A stretch of 64,000 nucleotides of DNA from DATEDA01 sp963789885 (GCA_963789885.1 CAWBNB010000016.1:41279-105278); one strand, 5' to 3'; counted from the first letter of the stretch, positions 23,192-32,895 are shown. The notes: generated from the sequence alone by a model not told the origin. Numbers and translations: made by a program.

Positions 23192-23635
23192 GTGTTCAAA
23201 CACGTTCTGATCCCCACCGACGGCTCGCCCGTCGCCCGCAAAGCGGTCAGGGCCGGCGTCGCGCTCGCGCGGGACCTCGGCGCGAAGGTCACCGCGTACT
23301 ACGCGATGGAAACGATCCAGCCGTACGCGTTCGGCGACGGGTACATCCTCGATACGTCGACCCTGCTCGGCATGGACCGGCAGGCGAAGGAGATCGGGCA
23401 GAAGTACCTCGCCGCGGTCGAGAAAGCGGCGAAGGCCGCGGGCGTCCCCTGCCAGACGCTGATGACCAAGCCCGAGACGGCGGCCGAGGGGATCATCGCC
23501 GCAGCGAGGAAGCGCAAGTGCGACGTGATCTTCATGGCTTCACACGGGCGCGGCGAGTTCGCCTCGCTCGTCCTCGGCAGCGTGACGCAGAAGGTGCTCG
23601 CGCGATCGAAGATCCCGGTCCTCGTGTACCGCTGA
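23192..23635 (+). CDS. Universal stress protein (UspA family)
   Basis: 147-aa single-domain USP. It starts MFKHVLIPTDGSP (GTG start, GGAGGAG upstream) and carries the ATP-binding-type motif ASHGRGEFASLVLGSVTQKVL. USPs are commonly part of FNR-controlled low-oxygen regulons. It is convergent with fnr. Confidence 0.9.
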   Translation: MFKHVLIPTDGSPVARKAVRAGVALARDLGAKVTAYYAMETIQPYAFGDGYILDTSTLLGMDRQAKEIGQKYLAAVEKAAKAAGVPCQTLMTKPETAAEGIIAAARKRKCDVIFMASHGRGEFASLVLGSVTQKVLARSKIPVLVYR

Positions 23636-23641
23636 CCGACC

Positions 23642-23671
23642 GCGGCGAGGGCGGCTCCGCCGTCCCCGCCT
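23642..23671. terminator. Candidate terminator between usp and fnr
   Basis: GC-rich imperfect hairpin (about 13 bp with two mismatches and a short loop) between two convergent genes. There is no clear T-run, so this is tentative. Confidence 0.3.
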
Positions 23672-24410
23672 AGCCCTCGCAGCGCGCCAACAGCGCGCGC
23701 AGGCCATCCGGGTCGAGGATCCGGATGTGCTTCTGCTGCACGGCGACGAGCTTCGCCTCCTGGAACCGCGAGAAGACGCGGCTCACCGTCTCGAGCTTGA
23801 GGCCAAGGTAGCTGCCGATCTCCTCGCGCGTCATGCGGAGGTGGAACTCCGACGGCGAGTAGCCGCGGGCGACGAACCGCTGGGAGAGGTTGAGGAGGAA
23901 GGCCGCGAGCCGCTCCTCCGCGTGCATCGTCCCGAGAAGCATCATCACGCCCTGGTCGCGGACGATCTCGCGGCTCATCACCTTGTGGAACTGGTGCTGG
24001 AGGGTGCGGATCTCGCGCGACACCTCCTCGAGGCGCGAAAAGGGGATGACGCAGACCTCGCTGTCCTCGAGGGCGGTTGCGCCGCAGGTGTGGTGCTCGG
24101 TCCCGATGCCGTCGAGCCCGAGGATCTCGCCCGGCATGTGGAACCCGGTCACCTGGTCGCGGCCGTCCTCGAGCACCACGCTCGACTTGAAGAACCCGCT
24201 GCGCACCGCGTAGATCGAGCCGAACCCGTCGCCCGCACGGTAGAGGCTCTCCCCGCGCTTCAGGCGGCGGCGCGTGTAGACGAGCTGATCCAGGCGCTCG
24301 ATCTCGTCGTGCGACAGCCCCATCGGCAGGCACAGCTCGCGGAGCGAGCAGCTCGAGCACACCGCCCGGAGGTGATTCAGGTCGAGCTGCTTCGCCGACG
24401 CCTGCTCCAT
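23670..24410 (-). CDS. fnr: FNR/ANR-type oxygen-sensing regulator
   Basis: 246-aa CRP/FNR family activator with the four Fe-S cluster cysteines: C18, C21 and C27 (CSSCSLRELC) and C109 (HHTCGAT). The spacing matches E. coli FNR. The recognition helix LETVSRVFSRF has the E--SR pattern that reads TTGAT half-sites, matching the boxes at 14798, 17668 and 62351. It is divergent from hemN with a palindrome between them. Confidence 0.93.
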   Translation of the reverse strand: MEQASAKQLDLNHLRAVCSSCSLRELCLPMGLSHDEIERLDQLVYTRRRLKRGESLYRAGDGFGSIYAVRSGFFKSSVVLEDGRDQVTGFHMPGEILGLDGIGTEHHTCGATALEDSEVCVIPFSRLEEVSREIRTLQHQFHKVMSREIVRDQGVMMLLGTMHAEERLAAFLLNLSQRFVARGYSPSEFHLRMTREEIGSYLGLKLETVSRVFSRFQEAKLVAVQQKHIRILDPDGLRALLARCEG

Positions 24411-24432
24411 TTGTGCGTCACCGCTGGTTCGA

Positions 24433-24446
24433 TTGACTCAGGTCAA
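24433..24446. promoter_or_regulatory. FNR-like palindrome between fnr and hemN
   Basis: Perfect palindrome TTGAC-TCAG-GTCAA, one base per half-site away from the FNR consensus. It lies 23 bp before the fnr ATG and 51 bp before the hemN GTG. No good -10 sits at the class II distance for hemN. It could serve as an activator site for hemN or an autoregulatory site for fnr. Confidence 0.55.
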
Positions 24447-24497
24447 CACGCCGGCCGACCGCGCCGCCACACTTCGCATGAGCGAGGCACTGCACGA

Positions 24498-25886
24498 GTG
24501 GACCCGAGCGAGCTGGTCGTCGATGCGGAGGTCCTGCGCCGGTTCGACCGGGCGGGGCCCCGCTATACGTCGTATCCGACCGCCGACCGCTTCGTCGAAG
24601 CGTTCGACGCTGCGGCATACCGGCGCGCGCTCGAGGCGCACCGTACGAGCGGTCGTCCCCGTGGCCTTTCATTATATGTGCACCTGCCGTTCTGCAGCAC
24701 GATCTGCTACTACTGCGCCTGCAACAAGGTGATCACGAAGGACCGCGGGCGCGCCGCGAAGTACGTCCGCTACCTCGGACGCGAGCTCGAGCTCGTGGGC
24801 GATCTCCTCGGTCCGGACGAGCGCGTCGGCCAGCTGCACTGGGGCGGCGGCACTCCGACGTTCCTCGCGGACGACGAGCTGCGCGCGCTGATGGCCATGA
24901 TCCGCGGCCGTTTTCCGCTCGGCGCCGACGGCGAGTACTCGATCGAAGTGGACCCGCGCAGCACCGGTCCGGAGACGATCGCCCTCCTGTCGTCGCTCGG
25001 CTTCAACCGCCTCTCGGTCGGCGTCCAGGACTTCGACGAGGACGTGCAGCGCGCGGTCAACCGCCGGCAGAGCTTCGAGGAGACTGCGGCCGTGATCAAG
25101 GCGGCGCGCGCGCACGGCTTCAAGTCGGTGAACCTCGACCTGATCTACGGCCTCCCGCGCCAGGACCTGACGCGCATGGCGGAGACGCTCGTGAAGGTGC
25201 TGCGCCTCGCGCCCGACCGGATCGCGCTCTACAATTACGCACATCTTCCCGGCACGTTCAAGCCGCAGCGGCGGATTGCGGAGAGCGAACTGCCTTCGGC
25301 GGCGGCCCGGATCGACCTGGCGGTGCTTGCGATGCGAACCCTCACCGAGGCTGGCTACCGGTACATCGGCATGGATCACTTCGCGTTACCGGACGACGAG
25401 CTCGCCCAGGCGCAGCGGCTGGGCCACCTCCACCGCAATTTCCAGGGCTATTCGACGCGCGCCGAGTGCGACCTCGTAGGGCTCGGCATCTCCGCGATCG
25501 GCGCGGTCGGCCCGGCGTACAGCCAGAACGTGAAGACGCTCGACGAATACTACGATCGTCTCGACCGGCACGAGCTGCCGGTGATGCGCGGGATCGAGCT
25601 CTCCGCCGACGATCTGGTGCGCCGGGCGGTGATCCAGGCGCTGATGTGCCACTTCGAGCTCGCGATCGAATCGATCGAGATCGCCTACCTCGTGGACTTC
25701 GAGCGTTATTTCGCCGCCGAGCTCGCGGACCTGCGCGAGCTCGAGGCGCTCGGGCTCGTCGACATCGGAGGCGGATGGATCACCGTGACGCCGCGGGGCC
25801 GGCTCGTCGTGCGCGGCATCGCGATGGTGTTCGACCGCTATCTGCGCCGCACGGAAACGCGCGCCCGCTACTCGAAGCTCGTTTAA
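24498..25886 (+). CDS. hemN: Oxygen-independent coproporphyrinogen III dehydrogenase
   Basis: 462-aa radical SAM enzyme of anaerobic haem synthesis. The cluster motif is C66-x3-C70-x2-C73 (PFCSTICYYCACN), with HWGGGTPTFL, SVGVQDFD and GLPRQ blocks. The start is taken as GTG 24498, with AGCGAGG about 10 nt upstream, because it fits the usual length (about 457 aa). It supplies haem when oxygen is low, consistent with the adjoining cbb3 genes and fnr. Confidence 0.93.
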   Translation: MDPSELVVDAEVLRRFDRAGPRYTSYPTADRFVEAFDAAAYRRALEAHRTSGRPRGLSLYVHLPFCSTICYYCACNKVITKDRGRAAKYVRYLGRELELVGDLLGPDERVGQLHWGGGTPTFLADDELRALMAMIRGRFPLGADGEYSIEVDPRSTGPETIALLSSLGFNRLSVGVQDFDEDVQRAVNRRQSFEETAAVIKAARAHGFKSVNLDLIYGLPRQDLTRMAETLVKVLRLAPDRIALYNYAHLPGTFKPQRRIAESELPSAAARIDLAVLAMRTLTEAGYRYIGMDHFALPDDELAQAQRLGHLHRNFQGYSTRAECDLVGLGISAIGAVGPAYSQNVKTLDEYYDRLDRHELPVMRGIELSADDLVRRAVIQALMCHFELAIESIEIAYLVDFERYFAAELADLRELEALGLVDIGGGWITVTPRGRLVVRGIAMVFDRYLRRTETRARYSKLV

Positions 25887-25966
25887 GGGGAAACCGATGC
25901 CGGCGGCATCACTGTCGTGGAATCGCGGAGCACGCGGGGGCGTGCCCTCTCGCGTGGACAACTGAC

Positions 25967-26707
25967 GTGTCGACGCTCGCAGCTTCCGCGTTTCTCGTCG
26001 GCCTGCTCGGCGGCCTCCACTGCGCCGCGATGTGCGGTGGCATCGTCGCGGCGCTGAACCTGCCCTCGCGCCGCGTGGCCCTCTCCGGCGGCGCCGGAAC
26101 GATCGTTGCCGACGTCGCGGGGCAGCTCCCGCTGCACGTCGCCTACAGCACCGGGCGGATCGCCAGCTATACCGCGGCTGGCGCAATCGCCGGCGGCGTC
26201 GGCGGAGTCGCGACGCTTGCCGAAACCGTGATGCCGATCCAGATCGCGCTCGCGTTCGTCGCGAACGCGCTCGTGGTGCTCCTCGGCGTCTATCTGGCGG
26301 GCGCCGGTTCCGGCGTGGCACGCCTCGAGCGGATCGGCAGCGCCCTCTGGCGGCGCGTTGCGCCGATCGGACGGCACTTCCTGCCGGCGGACACGCCCAT
26401 CCGCGCGGTTGGGGCGGGCGCGGTGTGGGGCTGGCTCCCCTGCGGGCTCGTCTATAGCGTGCTGGCGCTGGCACTTGCAAGCGGCGATGCGGTGCGCGGC
26501 GCGATGGTGATGCTCGCCTTCGGGCTTGGCACCGCGCCGAACCTGCTCCTCGCGGGACTCACGCTCGACCGCTTTCGCAGTCTGCTCGCGCGGCCGGGCG
26601 TCAGGCGCGCGGCGGGTGTCGCGGTCGCGGCTCTCGGCGTGTGGGGGGCAATCAGGACCCCGGGCCTGATCGAGAGGGTACGGGAGGGCATCGCCTGCCT
26701 TACTTGA
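25967..26707 (+). CDS. DsbD-like / TauE-SafE-type membrane protein of cco cluster
   Basis: 246-aa protein with about six helices. Paired Cys motifs are GLHCAAMCGGI in helix 1 and GWLPCGLVY near residue 150. Proteins of this type (DsbD_2 / sulfite exporter TauE/SafE annotation) often accompany cbb3 genes and are thought to move reductant or copper across the membrane. GTG start; an upstream in-frame extension lacks a ribosome-binding site. The exact substrate is unknown. Confidence 0.82.
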   Translation: MSTLAASAFLVGLLGGLHCAAMCGGIVAALNLPSRRVALSGGAGTIVADVAGQLPLHVAYSTGRIASYTAAGAIAGGVGGVATLAETVMPIQIALAFVANALVVLLGVYLAGAGSGVARLERIGSALWRRVAPIGRHFLPADTPIRAVGAGAVWGWLPCGLVYSVLALALASGDAVRGAMVMLAFGLGTAPNLLLAGLTLDRFRSLLARPGVRRAAGVAVAALGVWGAIRTPGLIERVREGIACLT

Positions 26708-26780
26708 GTGCGGGTCTTGACCGCCGCCCCGGCGACCCTCATCTTTCGAAGTGGACCGCCCATCATCAGGAGGTAACAGC

Positions 26781-27215
26781 GTGCTCAAGATCATGCTCGC
26801 CGTAGACGGCTCCGACAGCGCCAGCCGCGCCACGCAGACGCTCATCGAGACCGCGGGCTGGTACAAGGAACCGCTCGAGGTCGAGCTCGTGACCGTCCAC
26901 CTCCCGCTGCCGCAGGTCGGCGGGTTCGCCGGATCGGTGGTGAGCCACGACATGGTCGAGAAGTACTACAGCGAGGAAGGGGGCAAGGCGCTCGCGCCCG
27001 CGCGCAAGCTGCTCGACGCGGCGGGCGTCCGTTACGTTCCCCACATCCTGGTCGGCGAGATCGCGCCGAGCCTGGTCAGCCACGCGCAGAAGACCGGATG
27101 CAAGATGCTCTACATGGGGACGCGCGGCATGAGCGCGGTGTCGAACCTGATGGTCGGCTCGGTTGCAACGAAGGTACTCCACCTCTGCACCGTGCCGGTA
27201 GTGCTCGTCCATTGA
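26781..27215 (+). CDS. Universal stress protein
   Basis: 144 aa, GTG start with AGGAGG nearby. It begins MLKIMLAVDGSDSA and has GTRGMSAVSNLMVGSVATKVL near the C-terminus. It overlaps the following copper ATPase by 1 nt (TGATG), so the two are coupled. It is a distinct paralogue of the USP at 23192. Confidence 0.9.
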   Translation: MLKIMLAVDGSDSASRATQTLIETAGWYKEPLEVELVTVHLPLPQVGGFAGSVVSHDMVEKYYSEEGGKALAPARKLLDAAGVRYVPHILVGEIAPSLVSHAQKTGCKMLYMGTRGMSAVSNLMVGSVATKVLHLCTVPVVLVH

Positions 27216-29389
27216 TGAACGCCCCCGCCGCAACGGACACCGTCGAGCTCGCGCTCGAGGGGATGACCTGCGCGGCGTGCGCGGCGCGGATCGAGAAGTC
27301 GCTGAACCGCCTGGACGGCGTCCGGGCGAGCGTGAACTTCGCTGCGGAAACCGCTCAGGTCGCTTTCCCGCACGGCGGAGTGACGGTCGAGAAGCTCGTC
27401 GACACGGTCCGCCGCGCCGGCTACGACGCGCGGGTCCAGGAGGCCGGCACAACGGCCGACCACGGCGCCGAGCGCGACCGGCTGCTGAAGCAGTTTCTCT
27501 TCGCGGCGGTGCTCACCGCACCGTTCCTGGTCGAGATGGCGGGCATGGCCGCGGGCCGGCATCACGTCCTGCCGTTATGGCTGCAGCTCGCGCTCGCGAC
27601 GCCGGTCCAGTTCGTGAGCGGCGCCCGGTTCTACCGCGGCGCGTGGCACGCGCTGCGCGGCGGGGCGGCCAACATGGACGTTCTCATCGCGCTCGGCACG
27701 ACGATCGCCTGGGCGTACAGCACGGTAGTCACGCTCGGCGGGCTCGGCCACGACGTGTATTTCGAGAGCGGGGCGGTCGTGATCGCGCTGGTCCTGCTCG
27801 GAAAATGGCTCGAGGCGCGTGCGAAGGCACGCACGTCCGAGGCGCTGCGCTCGCTCGCCAGGCTGCAACCGGGCATCGCGCGGATCGAGACCGGTGGGCG
27901 GGTCGAAGAGGTGCCGGTCGAGCGGGTGAAACCCGGCGACGTGTTCGTCGTGCGGCCCGGCGACAGCATCCCGGTCGACGGCGTGGTGCTGGATGGCGAG
28001 TCGAGCGCCAACGAATCGATGCTGACCGGCGAGAGCATGCCGGTCGCCAAGCGGGCGGGCGCGACGGTGTTCGCCGCGACGGTGAATGGCGAGGGCCTCC
28101 TGCGCTGCCGCGCGACCGGCGTCGGCCGAGACACCATGCTGGCCGGGATCGTGCGCCTCGTCGCGCTCGCCCAGGGTTCGAAGGCGCCGGTGCAGCAGCT
28201 CGCCGACAAGGTTTCCGGGGTGTTCGTCCCGGCGGTGATCGTCGTCGCGCTCGTCACGCTCGGCGGCTGGATCGCGTTCGGGACGGTCGAGCAGGCGCTG
28301 ATCCACGCGGTGGCGGTGCTGGTGATCGCCTGCCCCTGCGCGCTCGGTCTCGCGACGCCGACCGCGCTGATGGTCGGCATCGGCCGTGCGGCGAAGGCCG
28401 GCATGCTGATCCGGAACGCAGTTGCCCTCGAGCACGCGGGTGCGATGACCGAGCTGCTGGTGGACAAGACCGGCACGCTCACCGAGGGTCGTCCGTCGGT
28501 GGCGGCGGTCGCGCCTGCGGCGGGAATCCCCGAGCGCGAGCTCCTGCGCGTCGCGGCGACGCTCGAGCGCGGCTCCGAGCATCCGCTCGCCCGGGCGGTG
28601 CTTGCGCGCGCCCAGGCGGCGGGGATCCAAGCGGCGTTGCCGCAGGACTTCCGCGCGGTCGCCGGCAAGGGGGTGGCCGGGCTGGTGGATGGCATCCCGG
28701 CGCGCCTCGGGTCGGTCGATTTCATCGCCGAGCTCGGCGTGCCGATCGACCGCGCCGTGCCCGACGGTCTGGCCGAGTCCGGACAGACGGTGATCGCCGT
28801 CGCGGCGGGCGGGCGCCTGCTGGGCTTCGTCCTCGTTGCCGACGCGCTGCGAGCGACTTCCGCTGCTGCCGTAGCCCGTCTGAAGGCGCTCGGCGTGAAA
28901 GTGACGATGATCTCCGGCGACCGGGAAGCCACCGCGCGCGCGGTGGCCCGGCAGGCAGGGATCGACGAGGTCCTCGCGGGCGTGCTGCCTGCCGACAAGG
29001 CGGCGGAGGTCCGTGCGCGCAAGCGCGACGGTGCGATCATCGGCATGGCCGGCGACGGCATAAACGACGCGCCTGCGCTCGCGGCGGCTGACGTGAGCTT
29101 CACGCTTGCCGCCGGGACGGGCGTGGCGATCGATACCGCGGACGTCACGTTGATGCGGGACGATCTGCGCGTGATCGCCGATGCCGTCGACCTCTCGCGG
29201 CGCATCGTCGCGAAGGTGCGGCAGAACCTGTTCCTCGCTTTCATCTACAACGTGCTCGGCATCCCGCTAGCGGCGTTCGGGCTGCTGAACCCGGTGATCG
29301 CAGGCGCCGCGATGGCGCTATCGTCGGTGTCCGTGGTGACGAACTCGCTCGCGCTCGGCCGGTGGCGTCCGGCGGCAGGAGGCAAATGA
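27215..29389 (+). CDS. copA: CopA-type copper-exporting P-type ATPase
   Basis: 724 aa. One N-terminal heavy-metal domain (GMTCAAC, C19/C22), eight predicted helices, metal-site CPC at about residue 373 (IACPCALGL), phosphorylated Asp417 in DKTGTLTEG, HP motif GSEHPLA and hinge GDGINDAPAL. Unlike CcoI it has no Cys-rich N-terminal extension, so it is the general copper exporter rather than the oxidase-specific one. Followed 1 bp later by a CopZ-like gene. Confidence 0.94.
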   Translation: MNAPAATDTVELALEGMTCAACAARIEKSLNRLDGVRASVNFAAETAQVAFPHGGVTVEKLVDTVRRAGYDARVQEAGTTADHGAERDRLLKQFLFAAVLTAPFLVEMAGMAAGRHHVLPLWLQLALATPVQFVSGARFYRGAWHALRGGAANMDVLIALGTTIAWAYSTVVTLGGLGHDVYFESGAVVIALVLLGKWLEARAKARTSEALRSLARLQPGIARIETGGRVEEVPVERVKPGDVFVVRPGDSIPVDGVVLDGESSANESMLTGESMPVAKRAGATVFAATVNGEGLLRCRATGVGRDTMLAGIVRLVALAQGSKAPVQQLADKVSGVFVPAVIVVALVTLGGWIAFGTVEQALIHAVAVLVIACPCALGLATPTALMVGIGRAAKAGMLIRNAVALEHAGAMTELLVDKTGTLTEGRPSVAAVAPAAGIPERELLRVAATLERGSEHPLARAVLARAQAAGIQAALPQDFRAVAGKGVAGLVDGIPARLGSVDFIAELGVPIDRAVPDGLAESGQTVIAVAAGGRLLGFVLVADALRATSAAAVARLKALGVKVTMISGDREATARAVARQAGIDEVLAGVLPADKAAEVRARKRDGAIIGMAGDGINDAPALAAADVSFTLAAGTGVAIDTADVTLMRDDLRVIADAVDLSRRIVAKVRQNLFLAFIYNVLGIPLAAFGLLNPVIAGAAMALSSVSVVTNSLALGRWRPAAGGK

Positions 29390-29390
29390 C

Positions 29391-29597
29391 ATGGAAGCGA
29401 CGAAGATCAAGGTCTCGGGGATGACGTGCCAGGGCTGCGTGCGGAGCGTCACGCGCGTGCTCAAGGCGGTCCCCGGCGTCGACGCGGTTGATGTTTCGCT
29501 CGAGCGCGGCGAGGCGGACGTGCGCTACGACCCGGCGCGCACCGCCGTTCCGGCGCTCCGCAAGGCGGTCGAGGACGCGGGCTACGGCGCCGCGTGA
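29391..29597 (+). CDS. CopZ-like heavy-metal chaperone
   Basis: 68-aa single HMA domain with GMTCQGC at residues 10-15 and the usual beta-alpha-beta pattern. Likely passes Cu(I) to the adjoining CopA. It overlaps the next gene by 4 bp (GTGA). Confidence 0.9.
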   Translation: MEATKIKVSGMTCQGCVRSVTRVLKAVPGVDAVDVSLERGEADVRYDPARTAVPALRKAVEDAGYGAA

Positions 29598-30124
29598 ACC
29601 GAGCCCCGCAGGTCGGAATCCACGAAAACTGGACGCTGCCGGACGGCAGCGCGGCGACGCTGCGCCCGATCCGGTCGGCGGACATGGAGCTCGAGCGGGC
29701 GTTCGTCCGCAATCTCTCGCCGCAGTCGAAGTTCAAGCGCTTCATGGGCGAGATGAAGGAGCTCAGCCCCGACCAGCTCTACGATTTCACCCACCCGGAT
29801 CACGCACACGAGGCGGCATACGTGGTGATCCGTTCGACCGTCGCGGGCGAGGAGGAGATCGGGGTGGGGCGGTTCGCGGCCGGGACCGACAGCGACACCT
29901 GCGAGTTCGCGATCACCATCGCCGACGCCTGGCAGGGAAAGGGCCTCGGGAAGCGCATCATCAACGCTCTCATGCGCGAAGCGAAAGCGCGCGGCCTCAA
30001 GCGGATGGAAGGCTACGTGCTCGCCGCGAACCCCCGGATGCTCGATTTCTGCCGCGGCCTCGGCTTCGCGATCGAAGCCAGCCGCGACGACCCCACGGTG
30101 CGCATCGTCCATCGCGACCTGTAG
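29594..30124 (+). CDS. GNAT-family N-acetyltransferase
   Basis: 176 aa, GTG start within the copZ stop. GNAT acetyl-CoA loop near residues 111-120 (WQGKGLGKRIINAL), preceded by the FAITIADAWQG strand. The N-terminal SAATLRPIRSADMELERAFVRNLSPQSKFKRFM resembles the acetyltransferase domain of Pat-type lysine acetylases. It may acetylate a protein, but the substrate is not shown. Last gene before the tRNA-Val mini-island. Confidence 0.83.
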   Translation: MNRAPQVGIHENWTLPDGSAATLRPIRSADMELERAFVRNLSPQSKFKRFMGEMKELSPDQLYDFTHPDHAHEAAYVVIRSTVAGEEEIGVGRFAAGTDSDTCEFAITIADAWQGKGLGKRIINALMREAKARGLKRMEGYVLAANPRMLDFCRGLGFAIEASRDDPTVRIVHRDL

Positions 30125-30138
30125 CCGGCGGGATGGGA

Positions 30139-30158
30139 TGGTGGGCGGTACTGGGATC
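30139..30158 (+). repeat. Distal attachment site of tRNA-Val mini-island
   Basis: A 20-bp exact copy of the 3' end of tRNA-Val (33062-33081), including the CCA complement. It lies 15 bp after the GNAT stop and marks the left border of the element. Confidence 0.85.
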
Positions 30159-30297
30159 ACACTCCATAGGGAGAATGGGGCGTAAAGGCCGCAGTTACCC
30201 GTCGAGTAACCCGTTCAGGTTCGCGGTGCGCCGCAGCCCGGCGCCGTGCAGGGGAGCGCCGGATTAGAATTTCATTTTTTTCGACGGGAGGTCGCGC

Positions 30298-31087
30298 GTG
30301 AAAGCTTCCCTTTGGACCGCAGCCGTTTATGCACTTCTTGCGTCGTCGTTCGCATCGGTCGCTTTTGGCGCATCCGTGGGAACGTCTGCAAACTGTGAGG
30401 CTGACAGGTCTCCGGGTTCCAATCCCAACCCGCCCCCGGGGCCTTGCGTTGTCGGGATATACCCAAATTTAGGTGTTTCGGGTCCGCAACTACCAGCCGC
30501 GGTAGGCGCAGATATCACAGTCAGATGTGAGTGGCATGGTGTCTTTCAACCTTAACTTCCCATACGGACTCGGGGGCGACCCCGGAACCCCAGGCATTTC
30601 GAACCCTCCTTCCACGCTAATGGGCTCCGGATCGGCGAACATCAATTATTCTTGGGGAGTGAATGCATTTTCTTCTCCCCAATTCCCTATCGACATCCGC
30701 GCGACGTCCGATCCGCTGATCTTTAGCGGGGGAGGCACCGCCAGTCAGGCATCCTATACTGCGTCGTTTCCCGCAGAAAGCGCCCGAACGATCTCGTACC
30801 AAGACGCGGTTGCATACGGCCTCGTCGGGACTGGTACCGGCTTTCTATCTGGCTACGGTGGCCTCGGTTACACCCTCCCAGGTGTCCCTCCTCCTATATG
30901 CGACCCGCTCAACCTGAACTGCACACTTGGCAGCGCGTTCTTCGCGGGACAGTTCACGATCTCCGACGCCCCACTGTCGGTGGTGCCAGTCCCAGGAACG
31001 TTAGTTCTCGTAGCGCTTGGCCTCGCGGCGCTCGGACTCATCGGTGCAGGTGCTGCACGGACGCGGCTCGAAGTCCTGCCGGGGTGA
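30298..31087 (+). pseudogene. Secreted PEP-CTERM-like protein, frameshifted
   Basis: Two overlapping frames form one gene. The first (GTG 30298, GGGAGG upstream) has a signal peptide ending SVAFGA. The second, from about 30527, ends with a sorting-like tail VPVPGTLVLVALGLAALGL followed by an Arg. That tail resembles PEP-CTERM anchors except that PEP is PVP. Removing one base near 30511-30527 (for example the A in GTCAGATGTG) joins them as DITVSVSGMVSFNLNF. Such proteins are exported and processed by exosortase. The body (about 230 aa, Gly/Ser/Pro rich) is unrecognised. Confidence 0.6.
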
Positions 31088-31310
31088 GCACAAAGACAGG
31101 TTGCGATGTCGCGACAGCCGCGAGCGTCGCGGCCGACGCTCAAGCCCGGTCATCACTGTGCCCGCGCAGGCCGAAGAAGGGATCGCTCACCACTCAGACG
31201 CCGTCGAGGTCGCGGCCGGCGAGGCGCCGCAGCCAGCGCAGTGCGCGCCACATAATCCGGCGCCACCACGGCGGCCGACGCGCCGAGATGGTAGGCGGTG
31301 ATACGATCTT

Positions 31311-31607
31311 TCACGTCATCCTTCTGTCGTCCGAGCGCGCGGCGCGCGACGCCTTCCGGCGCCGTTTCCTCGTCGAGGGTTTGTAGCGGCCGGCCTCTCC
31401 GGCGCTAAGGTCCGTCTTCTTGCGCAGCGTCTGGTGTGTGCGCTCAAGGCGCGTCGCGCGAGCGGCCCTGCCCTCGGCAACCCATGCGCGAAGGCGAGCG
31501 AAAGCCTCCTCATGCTTCGCCACTACGAATCGGATCCCTGCGAGTTGCGGCTGCGGATCACTATCATCTAGCGCGTTCGCGAACGCCTTGACGAGCTCCC
31601 ACAGCAC
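31311..31607 (-). CDS. Hypothetical small protein downstream of the integrase
   Basis: 98 aa, GTG start, same strand as the integrase and 39 bp after it. The first 50 residues look protein-like (LVKAFANALDDSD, FVVAKHEEAFARLRAWV); the rest is very Arg-rich. No family recognised. It may be a remnant. Confidence 0.35.
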   Translation of the reverse strand: MLWELVKAFANALDDSDPQPQLAGIRFVVAKHEEAFARLRAWVAEGRAARATRLERTHQTLRKKTDLSAGEAGRYKPSTRKRRRKASRAARSDDRRMT

Positions 31608-31646
31608 GTGTTCGGCCGTTCAGGCCGATGCGCCGCCGGTCGGCCG

Positions 31647-32894
31647 TCATCGCGCCCTCCGGCGCGCTGGCATCGCGATGACGCGGCCACGGGGGCCGGT
31701 GCGCCAAGCATCCAAGGTATCCGACCACCAATGCATCAACCTCGCGCGCTCGGCGAGATACGTTTGTCTGTTGTACGCCTGCTCGGTTTTGTTACCGACG
31801 AGATGCGCGAGCGCCGCCTTGAGTACTTCCGGCCGGAACCCACCGTGCTCCTCGGCCGTCGTGCGGAACAGCGCCCGCATGCCGTGCGCGACGACGTGTC
31901 GCTCGGGATGGAGGAGCCGCAACGACTTGTTGATCGTGTTTTCGCTGATGACCGGGTGCTTCGCGCCGGTGCCGGGGAAGACGTACGGCGACCACGCGAC
32001 ATAGCCGCGCTGCTCCTCCAGGAGCGCGATGGCCTGCCGGGAGAGCGGCACGATGTGCACGCGGCGCTTTTTCATGACGGTCGACGGGATCGCGATGGTC
32101 TTGGCGCGGAGGTCGATCCAGTCCCACTCGAGCTTGCGTAGCTCGCCCTGCCGCAGGCCGAGCCGCATGAGTAGCTCGATCGCGATCGCGGTCGAGCGCG
32201 TGCCCGCGTACTCGCTCAAGCGTTTGAGGAAGGTCGGAACCTCGGCGGCGGTGAGCGCCGCGTAATGCGTCGAGACATGCGTCGGCATCGATTTCGAGAT
32301 CGCCCGGCACGGGTTCGCGGCGACCCGGGTGCCGGCGCTGATCGCGAAGTCGAGAACGTGCGAGATCCACAGCCGGACGTTCGACGCCTGATCGAGCGCG
32401 CCGCGGGCGACGATCGGCGCGAGGACGAGCTCGCGGACCATGCGGGCGTCGATCTCGTTGATCGGCAGGGTGCCGAGCGCGCGGATCGCGCTCGCGTTGA
32501 GGCTACACTCGATCTTGCGGACGTAGGACTCCGCGCGGCCCTCGGCGCGAAGGTGCGCGATCCACTCGCGCGCGGTCCGCTCGAAGGTGACGCCCTCGGC
32601 GAGCCGTGCCTGCGTGCGCTCGCGCTCGCGCTGCACGGCCGGGTTCTGGCGGTTCTGAAGCTGCCGGCGGACCACCTCGGCCTTGTCGCGCGCATCGGCG
32701 AGCGACGTGTCGGGATAGCTGCCGAGCGACAACATGTTCTCCGCGCCGGCCAGCGCGTAGCGGAGCACGAAGTACTTGCCGCCGCCCGGCTTGACCAGCA
32801 GGTGAAGGTTGCCGCCGTCGGCGATGCGGTACGGCTTCGCCTGTGGCCGCGCGCTGCGGACCGTGCGGTCGGTGAGCAGGTGTCTGGGTCTCAT
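31647..32894 (-). CDS. P4-type tyrosine integrase of the tRNA-Val element
   Basis: 415 aa. N-terminal DUF4102-like arm-binding domain (LTDRTVRSARPQAKPYRIADGGNLHLLV), core-binding domain, and a catalytic domain with Arg in GLRQGELRKLEW, His-x-x-Arg in VAHGMRALFRT, His in LAHLVGN and Tyr in EQAYNRQTYL. All catalytic residues are present. The ATG at 32894 lies beside repeated ACGGGTAAC sites. It is adjacent to the 3' end of tRNA-Val, as P4-type integrases usually are. Confidence 0.93.
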   Translation of the reverse strand: MRPRHLLTDRTVRSARPQAKPYRIADGGNLHLLVKPGGGKYFVLRYALAGAENMLSLGSYPDTSLADARDKAEVVRRQLQNRQNPAVQRERERTQARLAEGVTFERTAREWIAHLRAEGRAESYVRKIECSLNASAIRALGTLPINEIDARMVRELVLAPIVARGALDQASNVRLWISHVLDFAISAGTRVAANPCRAISKSMPTHVSTHYAALTAAEVPTFLKRLSEYAGTRSTAIAIELLMRLGLRQGELRKLEWDWIDLRAKTIAIPSTVMKKRRVHIVPLSRQAIALLEEQRGYVAWSPYVFPGTGAKHPVISENTINKSLRLLHPERHVVAHGMRALFRTTAEEHGGFRPEVLKAALAHLVGNKTEQAYNRQTYLAERARLMHWWSDTLDAWRTGPRGRVIAMPARRRAR

Positions 32895-32895
32895 A

